NCBI GenBank assembly: GCA_947492385.1
Contig: CANLMX010000016.1
Location: 1 to 42,981, forward strand
DNA: 42,981 bases
Reading direction: 5' to 3'
DNA from: Planctomycetaceae bacterium
GTDB lineage: Bacteria; Planctomycetota; Phycisphaerae; Phycisphaerales; SM1A02
Notes under the pieces: model-generated
What the model saw: the letters and a program-made list of their open reading frames with translations, nothing else
What the model was told of the DNA's origin: nothing
The model's database searches: none
Made by a program: the position numbers and the translations under genes
In this document: positions 34,754-42,937 of the stretch, piece by piece
How the letters are laid out: each line of letters starts with the position of its first letter
Numbering within the stretch: the first letter of the stretch is position 1

Positions 34754-34759
34754 ATCATA
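34754..34759 (-). promoter_or_regulatory. Possible -10 box (TATGAT) of hutU
   Basis: Five of six bases match TATAAT; ends 9 nt before ATG 34744, slightly further than the usual 6-7 nt here. Confidence 0.4.
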
Positions 34760-34799
34760 GGCGGGATCACCGTGGGATCATCCCCGGACTACCGACGCA

Positions 34800-36305
34800 T
34801 CAGCCCCGGACCATCGCCGCGATCGCCGCGATGTCGGGTGCGGGGGGCCGGTCGGACGTCAGGCGCGGCACGTGCCTTCGCACCTCCGCGTGCAGCGCCT
34901 CGACGCCCGCGCCCGAGCGCAGCGGCCGCTGGTACTCGAGCCCCTCGGCCATCACCAGGAGCTCGATCGCAATGACGTCGGTCGCCAGCCGCATCGCGGC
35001 ACGCAGGTGGTTCGCGCCGGTCGCGCCCATCGAGTTGAGGTCCTCGATGCCCGCGCTCGTCGGCACGTTGTGCGCGCTGGCCGGGTGCGCCAGCACCTGC
35101 AGCTCGTTGCAGCAGGCAGCGGCCGCGTACTGCGCGATCATGTAGCCGCTGCACGTCCCGGGATCGGCGCTCAGGTACGGGCGCACCGGGTTCTGCGGGT
35201 CGTTTGCCGCGAGGATCCAGAACGTGCGCCGCTCGGCGATGTTCGCCACGGGCACCAAGGCCATCTTCGCCGCATCGAGCGCGAGCGCAAGCGGCATGCC
35301 GTGGAAATTGCCGCCCGAGACGATGTCCGTCGCACCGCCGTCGGCGAAGACCAGCGGGTTGTCGGTGACGCCACCGAGCTCCCGCTCCACCACGCCGCGC
35401 GCGAACGCCATCGTGTCCATGGCGGCACCGAGCACCTGCGGCGCGCATCGGAAGGAGTACGGGTCCTGCACGCGCGGGTCGTTCTCGCGGTGAGCCGCCA
35501 GCACCTGGCTTCCCGCAAGCTCGCTCTTCATGGCCGCGGCCACCGTGGCCTGCCCGGGCTGGTTGCGCGCCGCGTGGATGCGTGGGTCGAGGAATGCGTC
35601 GGTGGCGCGGCATGCATCGATCGCGAGCGCGGTGCCGCGCACGGCGTACGAGAGCAGGCGCTCGGCGTCGTGCATCGCGAGCGCGCCGATGGCGCACATC
35701 ATGTGCGTGCCGTTGATGAGCGCCAGACCTTCCTTCGCGGCGAGCGCGACCGGGCGCAGCCCGGCCGCGGCAAGCGCGTCACCGCCGGGCGCGCGCCGTC
35801 CGCCGTGCAGGGCCTCGCCCTCGCCGATCAGCACCAGCGCCAGGTGCGCGAGCGGGGCCAGGTCGCCGCTGGCGCCGACCGAGCCGCGCGACGGGATCAC
35901 CGGCGTCACCTCGGCGTTCAGCATGCCCACGAGGAGATCGATCACCTCCGGCCGCACCGCGCTGCGCCCGCGCGCCAGGCTCGCGGCGAGCACCAGCATC
36001 ATCGCCCGCACCACCTCCGCATCGAGGGGATCGCCAACTCCCGACGCGTGGCTACGGACCAGGTTCACCTGCAGGTCGGCCAGGCCGTCGTTCGGGATCC
36101 GCACGCGCGAGAGCGACCCGAACCCGGTGTTGATGCCGTAGAGCGCCTCGCCGCCCGCGGCGCGCCGCTCGAGCGCGGCGCGCGCGGCCTGCACGTCGGC
36201 GCGGGCGCCTGGCGCGAGCGCCACCTTCGCGCCGCGGCGCGCCACGGCGGCCACGTCCGCGATGGTGAGGGGGCGTCCGTCGAGCGCGATCGGGGCGTGG
36301 TGCAT
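34800..36305 (-). CDS. hutH: Histidine ammonia-lyase
   Basis: Deaminates histidine to urocanate, the first step of the hut pathway. 501 residues. The self-forming MIO cofactor comes from ASG (145-147) in SRGSVGASGDLAPLAH. YGINTGFGSL (about 56-65) supplies the catalytic Tyr loop, and SFRCAPQVLGA and FHGMPLALALDAAK follow in order. TATTTT ends 7 nt before ATG 36305, with no Shine-Dalgarno, and a 14-bp palindrome stands upstream. hutI and hutG or hutF are not in the window. Confidence 0.97.
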   Translation of the reverse strand: MHHAPIALDGRPLTIADVAAVARRGAKVALAPGARADVQAARAALERRAAGGEALYGINTGFGSLSRVRIPNDGLADLQVNLVRSHASGVGDPLDAEVVRAMMLVLAASLARGRSAVRPEVIDLLVGMLNAEVTPVIPSRGSVGASGDLAPLAHLALVLIGEGEALHGGRRAPGGDALAAAGLRPVALAAKEGLALINGTHMMCAIGALAMHDAERLLSYAVRGTALAIDACRATDAFLDPRIHAARNQPGQATVAAAMKSELAGSQVLAAHRENDPRVQDPYSFRCAPQVLGAAMDTMAFARGVVERELGGVTDNPLVFADGGATDIVSGGNFHGMPLALALDAAKMALVPVANIAERRTFWILAANDPQNPVRPYLSADPGTCSGYMIAQYAAAACCNELQVLAHPASAHNVPTSAGIEDLNSMGATGANHLRAAMRLATDVIAIELLVMAEGLEYQRPLRSGAGVEALHAEVRRHVPRLTSDRPPAPDIAAIAAMVRG

Positions 36306-36312
36306 CCGGGAG

Positions 36313-36318
36313 AAAATA
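36313..36318 (-). promoter_or_regulatory. -10 box (TATTTT) of hutH
   Basis: AT-rich hexamer in GC-rich surroundings, ending exactly 7 nt before ATG 36305. Confidence 0.55.
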
Positions 36319-36338
36319 CGCCGGGAACGCAGGGGCGA

Positions 36339-36352
36339 ATTTCGGCCGAAAT
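36339..36352. promoter_or_regulatory. Candidate hut operator, 14-bp perfect palindrome
   Basis: ATTTCGGCCGAAAT is its own reverse complement and covers the -35 region of hutH (20 bp upstream of its -10 box). The position suits a repressor such as HutC, but no regulator gene is in the window. Confidence 0.45.
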
Positions 36353-36407
36353 CCACCCCCGGCCTTCCCGGCGCCCATCTCGGCTTGCGGTCCCCCCGCA
36401 CCGCGGG

Positions 36408-36413
36408 TACGAC
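36408..36413 (+). promoter_or_regulatory. -10-like box (TACGAC) of the membrane protein gene
   Basis: Ends 6 nt before ATG 36420; lacks the final T, so weak. Confidence 0.3.
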
Positions 36414-36419
36414 ACGCGG

Positions 36420-37235
36420 ATGCAGCATCCCGTCGTGCGGTACGCGGTCCTGGCGCTCGGCATCGGCCTGTGCATCGCGGTCATGATGCCCGTCGTGCCG
36501 TTCCTCGCGAGCGCGCGCGGCGCCGCCGGCCCCACTGCGTCGGATGCCATCCATCCTGTGCAGGCCGCCCTCGCGATGGCCGTGGGCGCCGCTGCATGCA
36601 CCGCGGTCGCCTGCGCGGTGGGCCGCCTCATCAATGCCGCCGTCGGGCTGTTCGTCCTCGGCTGCGGCGTCGCGGTGCTCGCGGGCCGGTGCGGCACCAT
36701 CCTCGATGCGGCGTTCGACGGCGACCGATTGCTGCCCATGGCCGTCGAGACGATCGCGTGGGGCGGTGCCGTGCTCGTGATGTCGGCCGCGGTCTTCCGT
36801 GCCTCGGGCCCGCTCCTCGACCTTCCCGCCCGCGATCCGAAGGGCCCATTCGTCGCCGAGGTATTCAACGTCGATGCCCTCCGCGGGGCGCTCGCCGGCC
36901 TCGTTGCGGTGGCGATCGCGTGGTTCCTCCTCCGCACCGACATGAAGGGCCAGGCGCTCGGCACCGCGGTCGTGGCCGGCGCGCTCACCGCGATCGTCGC
37001 GCGCCGGATGCAGCCCGGCGTCCAGCCCATCCTGCTGATGGCGGCGCCGGTCCTGGCCATCGGCCTCGCCCAGCTCCTCACCGCGCTGACGCTCACCGTG
37101 CCGGTCGACGCCGCCGTCACCGCGGGCGCGCTGCCGGGCTGGTCGCGCGCCATGCCGATCGACGTCGCCGCCGGCGCGCTCATCGGCGTGCCGGTCGGGC
37201 TCGGGTGGTCGAAGCCCTCTCACCAGGGCGAGTGA
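36420..37235 (+). CDS. Multi-pass membrane protein, unknown function
   Basis: 271 residues with about seven hydrophobic helices (roughly 8-30, 48-66, 68-88, 108-126, 155-171, 178-195, 202-226). The loop between helices four and five holds RASGPLLDLPARDPKGPF. I do not recognise a family. A polar motif that would mark a transporter or enzyme is not obvious. It stands alone ahead of the PfkB kinase gene, which has its own promoter-like box 28 bases downstream of the stop. Confidence 0.7.
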   Translation: MQHPVVRYAVLALGIGLCIAVMMPVVPFLASARGAAGPTASDAIHPVQAALAMAVGAAACTAVACAVGRLINAAVGLFVLGCGVAVLAGRCGTILDAAFDGDRLLPMAVETIAWGGAVLVMSAAVFRASGPLLDLPARDPKGPFVAEVFNVDALRGALAGLVAVAIAWFLLRTDMKGQALGTAVVAGALTAIVARRMQPGVQPILLMAAPVLAIGLAQLLTALTLTVPVDAAVTAGALPGWSRAMPIDVAAGALIGVPVGLGWSKPSHQGE

Positions 37236-37250
37236 GGCAAGCGGCGCGCA

Positions 37251-37256
37251 TACACT
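37251..37256 (+). promoter_or_regulatory. -10 box (TACACT) of the PfkB kinase gene
   Basis: Ends 7 nt before ATG 37264, no Shine-Dalgarno between. Confidence 0.55.
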
Positions 37257-37263
37257 CGCGCGC

Positions 37264-38190
37264 ATGTCGCTTCTCGTCACCGGCACCATCGGCATCGACA
37301 CGCTCCACGCACCCACGGGCGAGGCCTCGGGGGTCCTCGGCGGAAGCTGCGCGTACTTCGCGGCGGCCGCCAGCCAGCTCACCTCGGTGCGCCTGGTCGG
37401 CGCGGTGGGCGGCGACTGGCCCGAGGCCCACGAGCGCCAGCTCCGCGCGTTCCGCAACATCTGCCTCGACGGCCTGGAGCGGCGCGCCAACAGCCAGACC
37501 TTCGCGTGGGGCGGCCGGTACTTCGACAACATGAACCGCCGCGAGACGCTCTTCACGCGGCTCGGCGTGCTCGAGGAGGCCCCGCCGAAGGTGCCCGCGA
37601 AGTACCTCGACAGCAAGACCATGTTCCTCGCGAACTCCCACCCATTGGTGCAGCTCGACCTGCTGCGTCAGTTCAAGGACCGGCCGTTCGTCGTGTGCGA
37701 CACCATGGACCTCTGGATCAACATCGCGCGTCCCGAGCTGATGCAGCTCCTCGCCGAGGTCGACGGCGTCATCATGAACGACGAGGAGGCGATGCAGCTC
37801 ACCGAGTGCCGCAACGTCGTCACGGCCGGACGGCAGATCCTGGCGAACGGGCCGCGGTCGTTCGTCGTCGTCAAGAAGGGCGAGCATGGCGCGATCCTCA
37901 TCCACCGCGACGGCGTGGCGAGCGTCCCCGCGTTCCCCGCCGACCTCGCGCAGGTGGTCGATCCGACCGGCGCCGGCGACACGTTCGCGGGCGGCTTCAT
38001 GGCGCACGTCGCGCGCGCCGGGCGCACCGACTTCGACACGCTCCGCCACGCGATGGCGTGGGGCACCGTGCTTGCGAGCTTCACCATCGAGGCGTTCGGC
38101 CTCGATCGCCTGGCCCGTCTCGATGCGGGACAGGTGGATGACCGCTTCCGCGCATTCCGTGCGATGACGGCCTTCGATGTCCATCGCTGA
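37264..38190 (+). CDS. PfkB-family carbohydrate/nucleoside kinase
   Basis: 308 residues of the ribokinase fold. The N-terminal GGSCAYFAAAASQL resembles the first PfkB signature, and VVDPTGAGDTFAGGFMAHVA (about residue 235) is the second, with the catalytic Asp and anion hole. FVVVKKGEHGAILI precedes it as expected. The phosphate acceptor (sugar, nucleoside or sugar phosphate) cannot be named. The stop overlaps or nearly touches the S9 peptidase start. Confidence 0.88.
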   Translation: MSLLVTGTIGIDTLHAPTGEASGVLGGSCAYFAAAASQLTSVRLVGAVGGDWPEAHERQLRAFRNICLDGLERRANSQTFAWGGRYFDNMNRRETLFTRLGVLEEAPPKVPAKYLDSKTMFLANSHPLVQLDLLRQFKDRPFVVCDTMDLWINIARPELMQLLAEVDGVIMNDEEAMQLTECRNVVTAGRQILANGPRSFVVVKKGEHGAILIHRDGVASVPAFPADLAQVVDPTGAGDTFAGGFMAHVARAGRTDFDTLRHAMAWGTVLASFTIEAFGLDRLARLDAGQVDDRFRAFRAMTAFDVHR

Positions 38191-38194
38191 CGCC

Positions 38195-40258
38195 ATGCCC
38201 GTACGTGCCGCGCTGGCGCTGGTCGCGGCGCTCGCGTGCCACGCGAACGCGCAGTGGGCCCCGCTCGCCGACCTGCCCGGCGCCGACGAGGTCCGACGCC
38301 TCGGCGATCCGGGCGGCCGCGCGGGCCGCATCTCCGAGGTCCGGTGGGACGCCCCGGCGCGACGCGCATGGTTCCAGCACGCCGGCCGCTGGAAGTGGAT
38401 CGCATTCGACGGCGGCGCGGTGCAGGAAGGGGGCGAGCCTCCGGAGCTGCCGCCCGCGAAGCCCGAGTACCGCCCGCCGCGGGGAGGGCGCGCGAAGCAG
38501 GCCACCGAGGTCCCCAGTCCTGACGGCGCGTGGGTCGCCGCGCACCGTGACCTCAACGTGGTGCTCGAGCCGCGCGGACCGCAGGGCGGATCCCCCGTGC
38601 AGGCCACCGCGGAGGGCGCAGGCCAGCGCTGGTTCGGCCGCGCCGACTGGGTGTACGGCGAGGAGCTCGACCAGTCGTCCGCCATGTGGTGGTCGCCCGA
38701 CTCCCGTCGGATCGCCTACTACGACTTCGACGAATCGCCCGTGCCGCAGTACGCGCTGCTCGCTGGCCTCGCGGGGCTTCGCACGCGGGTCGAGTCGTGC
38801 GGTTATCCGAAGCCCGGCGACCCGAACCCGGTCGCGCGGCTCGAGGTGTTCGACCTGGCCACGCGTGCCCGCACGAAGATCGACGTCGGGGCGTCGGCCG
38901 ACCAGTACGTGTACGGCGTGCGCTGGTCGCCCAACGGCGACGCCTTGCTGTGGTTCCGGGCGCCTCGCCGCCAGGACTCGGTCGAGCTGATGTCCTCCGA
39001 CCCCGCCACCGGCGCGAGCCGGACCGTGATCGCCGAGCGGCAGCCCACGTGGCAGGAGAACGCGCCCACGCTGCGGTTCCTTTCCGACGGTCGCCGGTTC
39101 ATCTGGGAGTCCGAGTCAAATGGGTTCTCCAACTGGGAACTCTGGGACCTTCACTCCGGCCGCATCGCGCGCCTCACGGACGATCCGTGGGTGGCGGAGT
39201 CGATCGTCCACATCGATGAGGATGCGGGCTGGGTCTACTACTCCGCGCGCTCGAGCCGCACGGCGATCCACTCGCAGCTCCACCGCGTGCGGCTCGACGG
39301 CAGCGCGCGCGAGCGCCTGACGAAGGACGACCTGCACCACTCGGGATTCCGGATCGCACCGGACCACTCGTGCTTCGTCGCCACCCGCCAGTCGGTGGGC
39401 GTTCCCCCCTCGACCGCGCTCTTCGCGATGGACGGGCGCGTGCTGGCGGAGCTCGCGAAGCCGTCTCCCGATCCCTTCGCGAAGCAGGGCGTCCCCGCCC
39501 CCGAACTGCTGCGCTTCCCCTCGGCCGACGGCGCCTTCGAGCTCTACGGCATCCTGTGCAAGCCGCCGGACTTCGATCCGGCCAAGCGTTACCCGCTGGT
39601 GGTGGAGGCGTATGGCGGACCGCTCTTCGCGACGGTGTCCCCGCAGTTCGAGGGCGTCGACCCGCAGGTGGGGCACGGCGTGCTGATCGCGCGCGTCGAC
39701 AACCGCGGCACGCCCGGGCGCGGCAAGGCGTTCGAGGGCGCCACGTACCTGCGCCTCGGCGGCCCCGACGTCGACGACCAGGCGGCGCTCGTGAAGGAGC
39801 TGGCCAAGCGGCCGTACGTCGACGCGTCGCGCGTGGGCATCACCGGTCACAGCTACGGCGGCTACATGGCCCTCATGGCGGTGCTGCGCCATCCGGACAC
39901 GTTCCACGTGGCCGTGGCCGGCGCACCGCCCACTGACTGGCGCCAGTACGACACCATTTACACCGAGCGCGTGATGCGCACCCCAGCCGAGAATGAGGCC
40001 GGGTACGACGCCGCAAGCGCCGTGAAGCTTGCCGCGCGCCTGAAGGGCAGGGTGCTGCTCCTGCACGGGATGATGGACGACAACGTGCATCCGTCCAACA
40101 CGTTCGCGCTTGCGGCCGCCTGGCAGTCGAAGGACATCCCCTTCGAGATGCAGCTCTTCCCGAATGACGACCACGGCATCGCGAGCCCCGCGTACGGCAG
40201 CGCCAAGTGGGGCTTCCTGCTCCGGAACCTGGGCCTGTGGGACCCCGACGACCGATGA
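38195..40258 (+). CDS. S9-family prolyl oligopeptidase (dipeptidyl-peptidase IV type), exported
   Basis: 687 residues. A signal peptide (MPVRAALALVAALACHANA) is followed by an N-terminal beta-propeller region (SPDSRRIAYYDFDE, YVYGVRWSPNGDALLW) and a C-terminal alpha/beta-hydrolase. The catalytic triad is visible: Ser 553 in GHSYGGYMA, Asp 628 in HGMMDDNVH, His 660 in DDHGIAS. It probably trims dipeptides from periplasmic peptides. ATG 38195 lies five bases after the kinase stop; an in-frame ATG at 38177 would overlap the kinase and add six residues before the signal peptide. Confidence 0.9.
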   Translation: MPVRAALALVAALACHANAQWAPLADLPGADEVRRLGDPGGRAGRISEVRWDAPARRAWFQHAGRWKWIAFDGGAVQEGGEPPELPPAKPEYRPPRGGRAKQATEVPSPDGAWVAAHRDLNVVLEPRGPQGGSPVQATAEGAGQRWFGRADWVYGEELDQSSAMWWSPDSRRIAYYDFDESPVPQYALLAGLAGLRTRVESCGYPKPGDPNPVARLEVFDLATRARTKIDVGASADQYVYGVRWSPNGDALLWFRAPRRQDSVELMSSDPATGASRTVIAERQPTWQENAPTLRFLSDGRRFIWESESNGFSNWELWDLHSGRIARLTDDPWVAESIVHIDEDAGWVYYSARSSRTAIHSQLHRVRLDGSARERLTKDDLHHSGFRIAPDHSCFVATRQSVGVPPSTALFAMDGRVLAELAKPSPDPFAKQGVPAPELLRFPSADGAFELYGILCKPPDFDPAKRYPLVVEAYGGPLFATVSPQFEGVDPQVGHGVLIARVDNRGTPGRGKAFEGATYLRLGGPDVDDQAALVKELAKRPYVDASRVGITGHSYGGYMALMAVLRHPDTFHVAVAGAPPTDWRQYDTIYTERVMRTPAENEAGYDAASAVKLAARLKGRVLLLHGMMDDNVHPSNTFALAAAWQSKDIPFEMQLFPNDDHGIASPAYGSAKWGFLLRNLGLWDPDDR

Positions 40259-40265
40259 TCCCGGG

Positions 40266-41630
40266 GTGACCTCCGCGACCGCCGTCCCGACCGCGCCCAT
40301 GACGCTCCCGCCCGACCGCAGCCACGTCCGCACCGAGCACCGCAACCCCGCGTCGTCGCACCTCGACCGGCTCGAAGCGGCGGACATCGCCGCGCTCATG
40401 GCGGAGGACCACCGCGCCGTGACCGACGCCGTGGCCGCCGCCGCGCCCGCGATCGGGGCCCTCGTGGAGTCGATGGTCCCGAAGTTCGCGCAGGGCGGTC
40501 GGCTCCTCTACTTCGGCGCCGGCACGAGCGGCCGGCTTGGCGTGCTCGACGCGAGCGAATGCCCGCCCACCTTCATGAGCGACCCAGGGCAGGTGGTCGG
40601 GATCATCGCGGGCGGCGACTCGGCGCTGCGCAGATCCAGCGAAGGCCGCGAGGACGAGCCCGACGGTGCGCGCGCCGAGATCGAGCGCCTCGCGGTCGGC
40701 CCGCTCGACACGGTCATCGGCATCGCCGCCGGCGGCACGACGCCGTACCCGCTCGGCGCCATCCGGCTCGCAAAGGCGCGCGGCGCGACGACGGCGTTCC
40801 TTGCGTGCGTGCCCATGGCGGCGCCGCCTGCGTGCGACCACCTCCTCGTGATCGACACCGGTCCCGAGGTCCTCACGGGCAGTACGCGCCTCAAGGCCGG
40901 GAGCGCCACCAAGCTCGCGCTCAACTGCATCACGACGGCGCTCTTCACGCGGCTGGGCAAGGTGCGCGGCAACCTGATGGTCGACCTCGCCGCCACGAAC
41001 GACAAGCTCGTCGACCGCGCGATCCGCACCGTCATGCAGTTCGACCCGTCTCGCACGCGCGAGGAGGCATGGGCGTTGCTCGAGGCCAACGGCCGGTCCG
41101 TGAAACGCGCCATCGACGTTCCCAACTGGCAGCCTCGCCTGCGGGACGCAAGCGTCGCGCTGCGCCCGCTGCGCGCGGAGGACCGCGAAGCGATGCACGC
41201 CGCGGCGTCGGACCCCGCGATCTGGGAACTGCATTCCGAGCGGAATCGCCACGAGCGTCCCGTGTTCGACCGGTTCTTCGATGCGGCGCTCGCCTGCGGG
41301 GGCGCACTCGTGGCGGAGGATCCCGCGACCGGCCGCGTGATCGGTTCAAGCCGCTATTACGACTGGAACCCCGCGGACCGCTCGGTGGTCATCGGCTACA
41401 CGTTCCTCGCGCGCTCGCACTGGGGCGGCTCGGTGAACGGCGCGATGAAGCGCCTCATGCTCGATCATGCGTTCCGGTGGGCGCGCACCGCGTGGTTCCA
41501 CGCGAGCCCCGGCAACGCGCGCTCGCGCCGCGCCCTCGAGAAGATCGGCGCACGGCTCGACCGCGAGGAAATGGTCCCCGTCGGCGGCGTGCCCAGCCTG
41601 CGGGTGATCTACCGGATCGACCGCGGGTGA
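40266..41630 (+). CDS. N-acetylmuramic acid 6-phosphate etherase fused to a GNAT acetyltransferase
   Basis: 454 residues. Residues 1 to about 290 are MurQ: the SIS-fold phosphosugar site FGAGTSGRLGVLDASECPP holds the catalytic Glu 98. SEGREDEPDGA, IAAGGTTPY, GSTRLKAGSATKLALN and GNLMVDLAATNDKL follow. MurQ cleaves the lactyl ether of MurNAc-6-phosphate in peptidoglycan recycling. The usual small C-terminal helical domain is replaced by a GNAT domain from about residue 297 (VALRPLRAEDREAM), with GGALVAEDPATGRVIGSSRYYDW and NARSRRALEKIGARLDRE. The reading frame is continuous through the join. GTG 40266 or ATG 40299 could be the start. The acetyl acceptor is unknown. Confidence 0.9.
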   Translation: MTSATAVPTAPMTLPPDRSHVRTEHRNPASSHLDRLEAADIAALMAEDHRAVTDAVAAAAPAIGALVESMVPKFAQGGRLLYFGAGTSGRLGVLDASECPPTFMSDPGQVVGIIAGGDSALRRSSEGREDEPDGARAEIERLAVGPLDTVIGIAAGGTTPYPLGAIRLAKARGATTAFLACVPMAAPPACDHLLVIDTGPEVLTGSTRLKAGSATKLALNCITTALFTRLGKVRGNLMVDLAATNDKLVDRAIRTVMQFDPSRTREEAWALLEANGRSVKRAIDVPNWQPRLRDASVALRPLRAEDREAMHAAASDPAIWELHSERNRHERPVFDRFFDAALACGGALVAEDPATGRVIGSSRYYDWNPADRSVVIGYTFLARSHWGGSVNGAMKRLMLDHAFRWARTAWFHASPGNARSRRALEKIGARLDREEMVPVGGVPSLRVIYRIDRG

Positions 41631-41634
41631 GGTC

Positions 41635-42825
41635 TCATGGGGAAGCTGATTCGAGGTAGGAGCGAAGTTCGTCGCGAACCGACTCTGCTTCGTCGATCTT
41701 GTCGAGTTTCCGCGTCTCAAGCAGCTCAATGATCCGCTGAACTCCTTCGGCGGTCCGTTGCTGCAGGTCCGAAACCCATGCACGAATCGGGCCATGCCCA
41801 TTCAGCACCAATGCGTCGTCGAAATCGCTCGGAGACAGTGCGGGTCCCAGCTTTTCGCTTCGGAACTCCCGAAGTTCTTTGCGCGCTCGTGATCCTAGGG
41901 TCTTCGCGTTCGGATTCGCGAACTGCGCACCCTGTGCAAACGCTTGGGCGCTGGTCCGGGAGTCATCGATTGCCTTGTCGATCTTTCGGAAGAGCTCGCC
42001 GAGGAGTCCGAACCACTTCTTCGAAGATGACTCCCACTTCTTCTCGGTGTCTTTGACCCTCTTGGCTCGGGCAGTCACGATGTCGTTGAGTTCAACCCAC
42101 GTGATTGAAGCGAGTCCGGCGACTCGTGCGGCTTCGTCGCGGGTCATGGCCGTGCCCCTCGCGAAGCCAATGGACTGCGCCATCCGCGCATCCATGTTGA
42201 GCACAGTCTTGCTGTCGTCCAAGCACTTGGACCCAGGTTCCGGTTCAGCGGTATGCAGTGATCCGTCAGCAGCCAGCCATACCTCGGCTTCTTGCCTGAA
42301 GATTGCATCCACGAGAATCGGATCCTTCGATCCGGTGCGCGCGGCATTCTTCACCTTTCCGATCGTTGCCGACGCCATCTTGGCATCGACGGGACTCGGC
42401 TTGCCGTCAGGGCCCCGCGCCCAGATCACGGAACCTCCGCACGTACCGGTCGGCTTGCATACGGCGATCTTTGCGGCGAATGGAATCCAAGAAGCTGCGC
42501 TGAATGCCTGCCCATACCATGCAATGACGGTCAAGCCAGCCGCTTGGGCATCGATGATCGTGTCAACGATCTTCTCGCCCTCATGCACAAGTCCCCCAGG
42601 GCTGTCGACCTCGAGCATGAGTGCCGCGCATCCAGACTTCCGCGACCTTTCGACGAGGTCGGAAACCGTCTTGCCGTCGAATCCGCAGTTGTCAATTTCT
42701 TCAACGGAGAAACCAACGCCGTTGTCGAGGCGGGCGAAGGCCACCTTGGTCGCGATTGCGCCCGGTGGCGGTGCGAAAGCGATTGACCCGATCGTGAGGG
42801 CGATCACCCCAGGAAGAGCATCCAT
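41635..42825 (-). CDS. ClpP/NfeD-like serine protease, secreted or membrane-associated
   Basis: 396 residues. A short hydrophobic N-terminus (MDALPGVIALTIGSIAFA) could be a signal peptide. A ClpP-class crotonase-fold domain follows: LEVDSPGGLVHEGEKIVD (near residue 72), then AWYGQAFSAASWIPFAAKIA with Ser 109 the best nucleophile candidate. VDAKMASATIGKVKNAAR may supply the lysine (Lys 149), as in NfeD/SppA proteases. The C-terminal 200 residues are charged helices with coiled-coil character and no NfeD membrane part. Codons ending in A or T are much commoner than in neighbouring genes. TAAAGT ends 6 nt before the ATG. Confidence 0.78.
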   Translation of the reverse strand: MDALPGVIALTIGSIAFAPPPGAIATKVAFARLDNGVGFSVEEIDNCGFDGKTVSDLVERSRKSGCAALMLEVDSPGGLVHEGEKIVDTIIDAQAAGLTVIAWYGQAFSAASWIPFAAKIAVCKPTGTCGGSVIWARGPDGKPSPVDAKMASATIGKVKNAARTGSKDPILVDAIFRQEAEVWLAADGSLHTAEPEPGSKCLDDSKTVLNMDARMAQSIGFARGTAMTRDEAARVAGLASITWVELNDIVTARAKRVKDTEKKWESSSKKWFGLLGELFRKIDKAIDDSRTSAQAFAQGAQFANPNAKTLGSRARKELREFRSEKLGPALSPSDFDDALVLNGHGPIRAWVSDLQQRTAEGVQRIIELLETRKLDKIDEAESVRDELRSYLESASP

Positions 42826-42831
42826 GATTGA

Positions 42832-42837
42832 ACTTTA
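42832..42837 (-). promoter_or_regulatory. -10 box (TAAAGT) of the ClpP-like gene
   Basis: Ends 6 nt before ATG 42825, 27 bases downstream of the preceding gene's terminator. Confidence 0.5.
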
Positions 42838-42863
42838 GCGCGCCGCTCCCACCCCGAAAAGCA

Positions 42864-42896
42864 CGAAGGGCCCCGCGCATCGCGCGGGGCCCTTCG
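42864..42896 (-). terminator. Rho-independent terminator of the edge gene
   Basis: Perfect 14-bp stem CGAAGGGCCCCGCG / CGCGGGGCCCTTCG with a 5-base loop, followed on the minus strand by TGCTTTTC. It lies 41 bases after the stop at 42938. Confidence 0.9.
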
Positions 42897-42937
42897 GAAT
42901 CCCGTCGCCGGCGCGGACGCCGGCGGCAGGGGGTTGA

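Noticed and set aside
42901..42926. Small GCCGGCG inverted repeat next to the strong terminator
   Set aside because: Short, GC-rich and without a T run; likely by chance in this composition.
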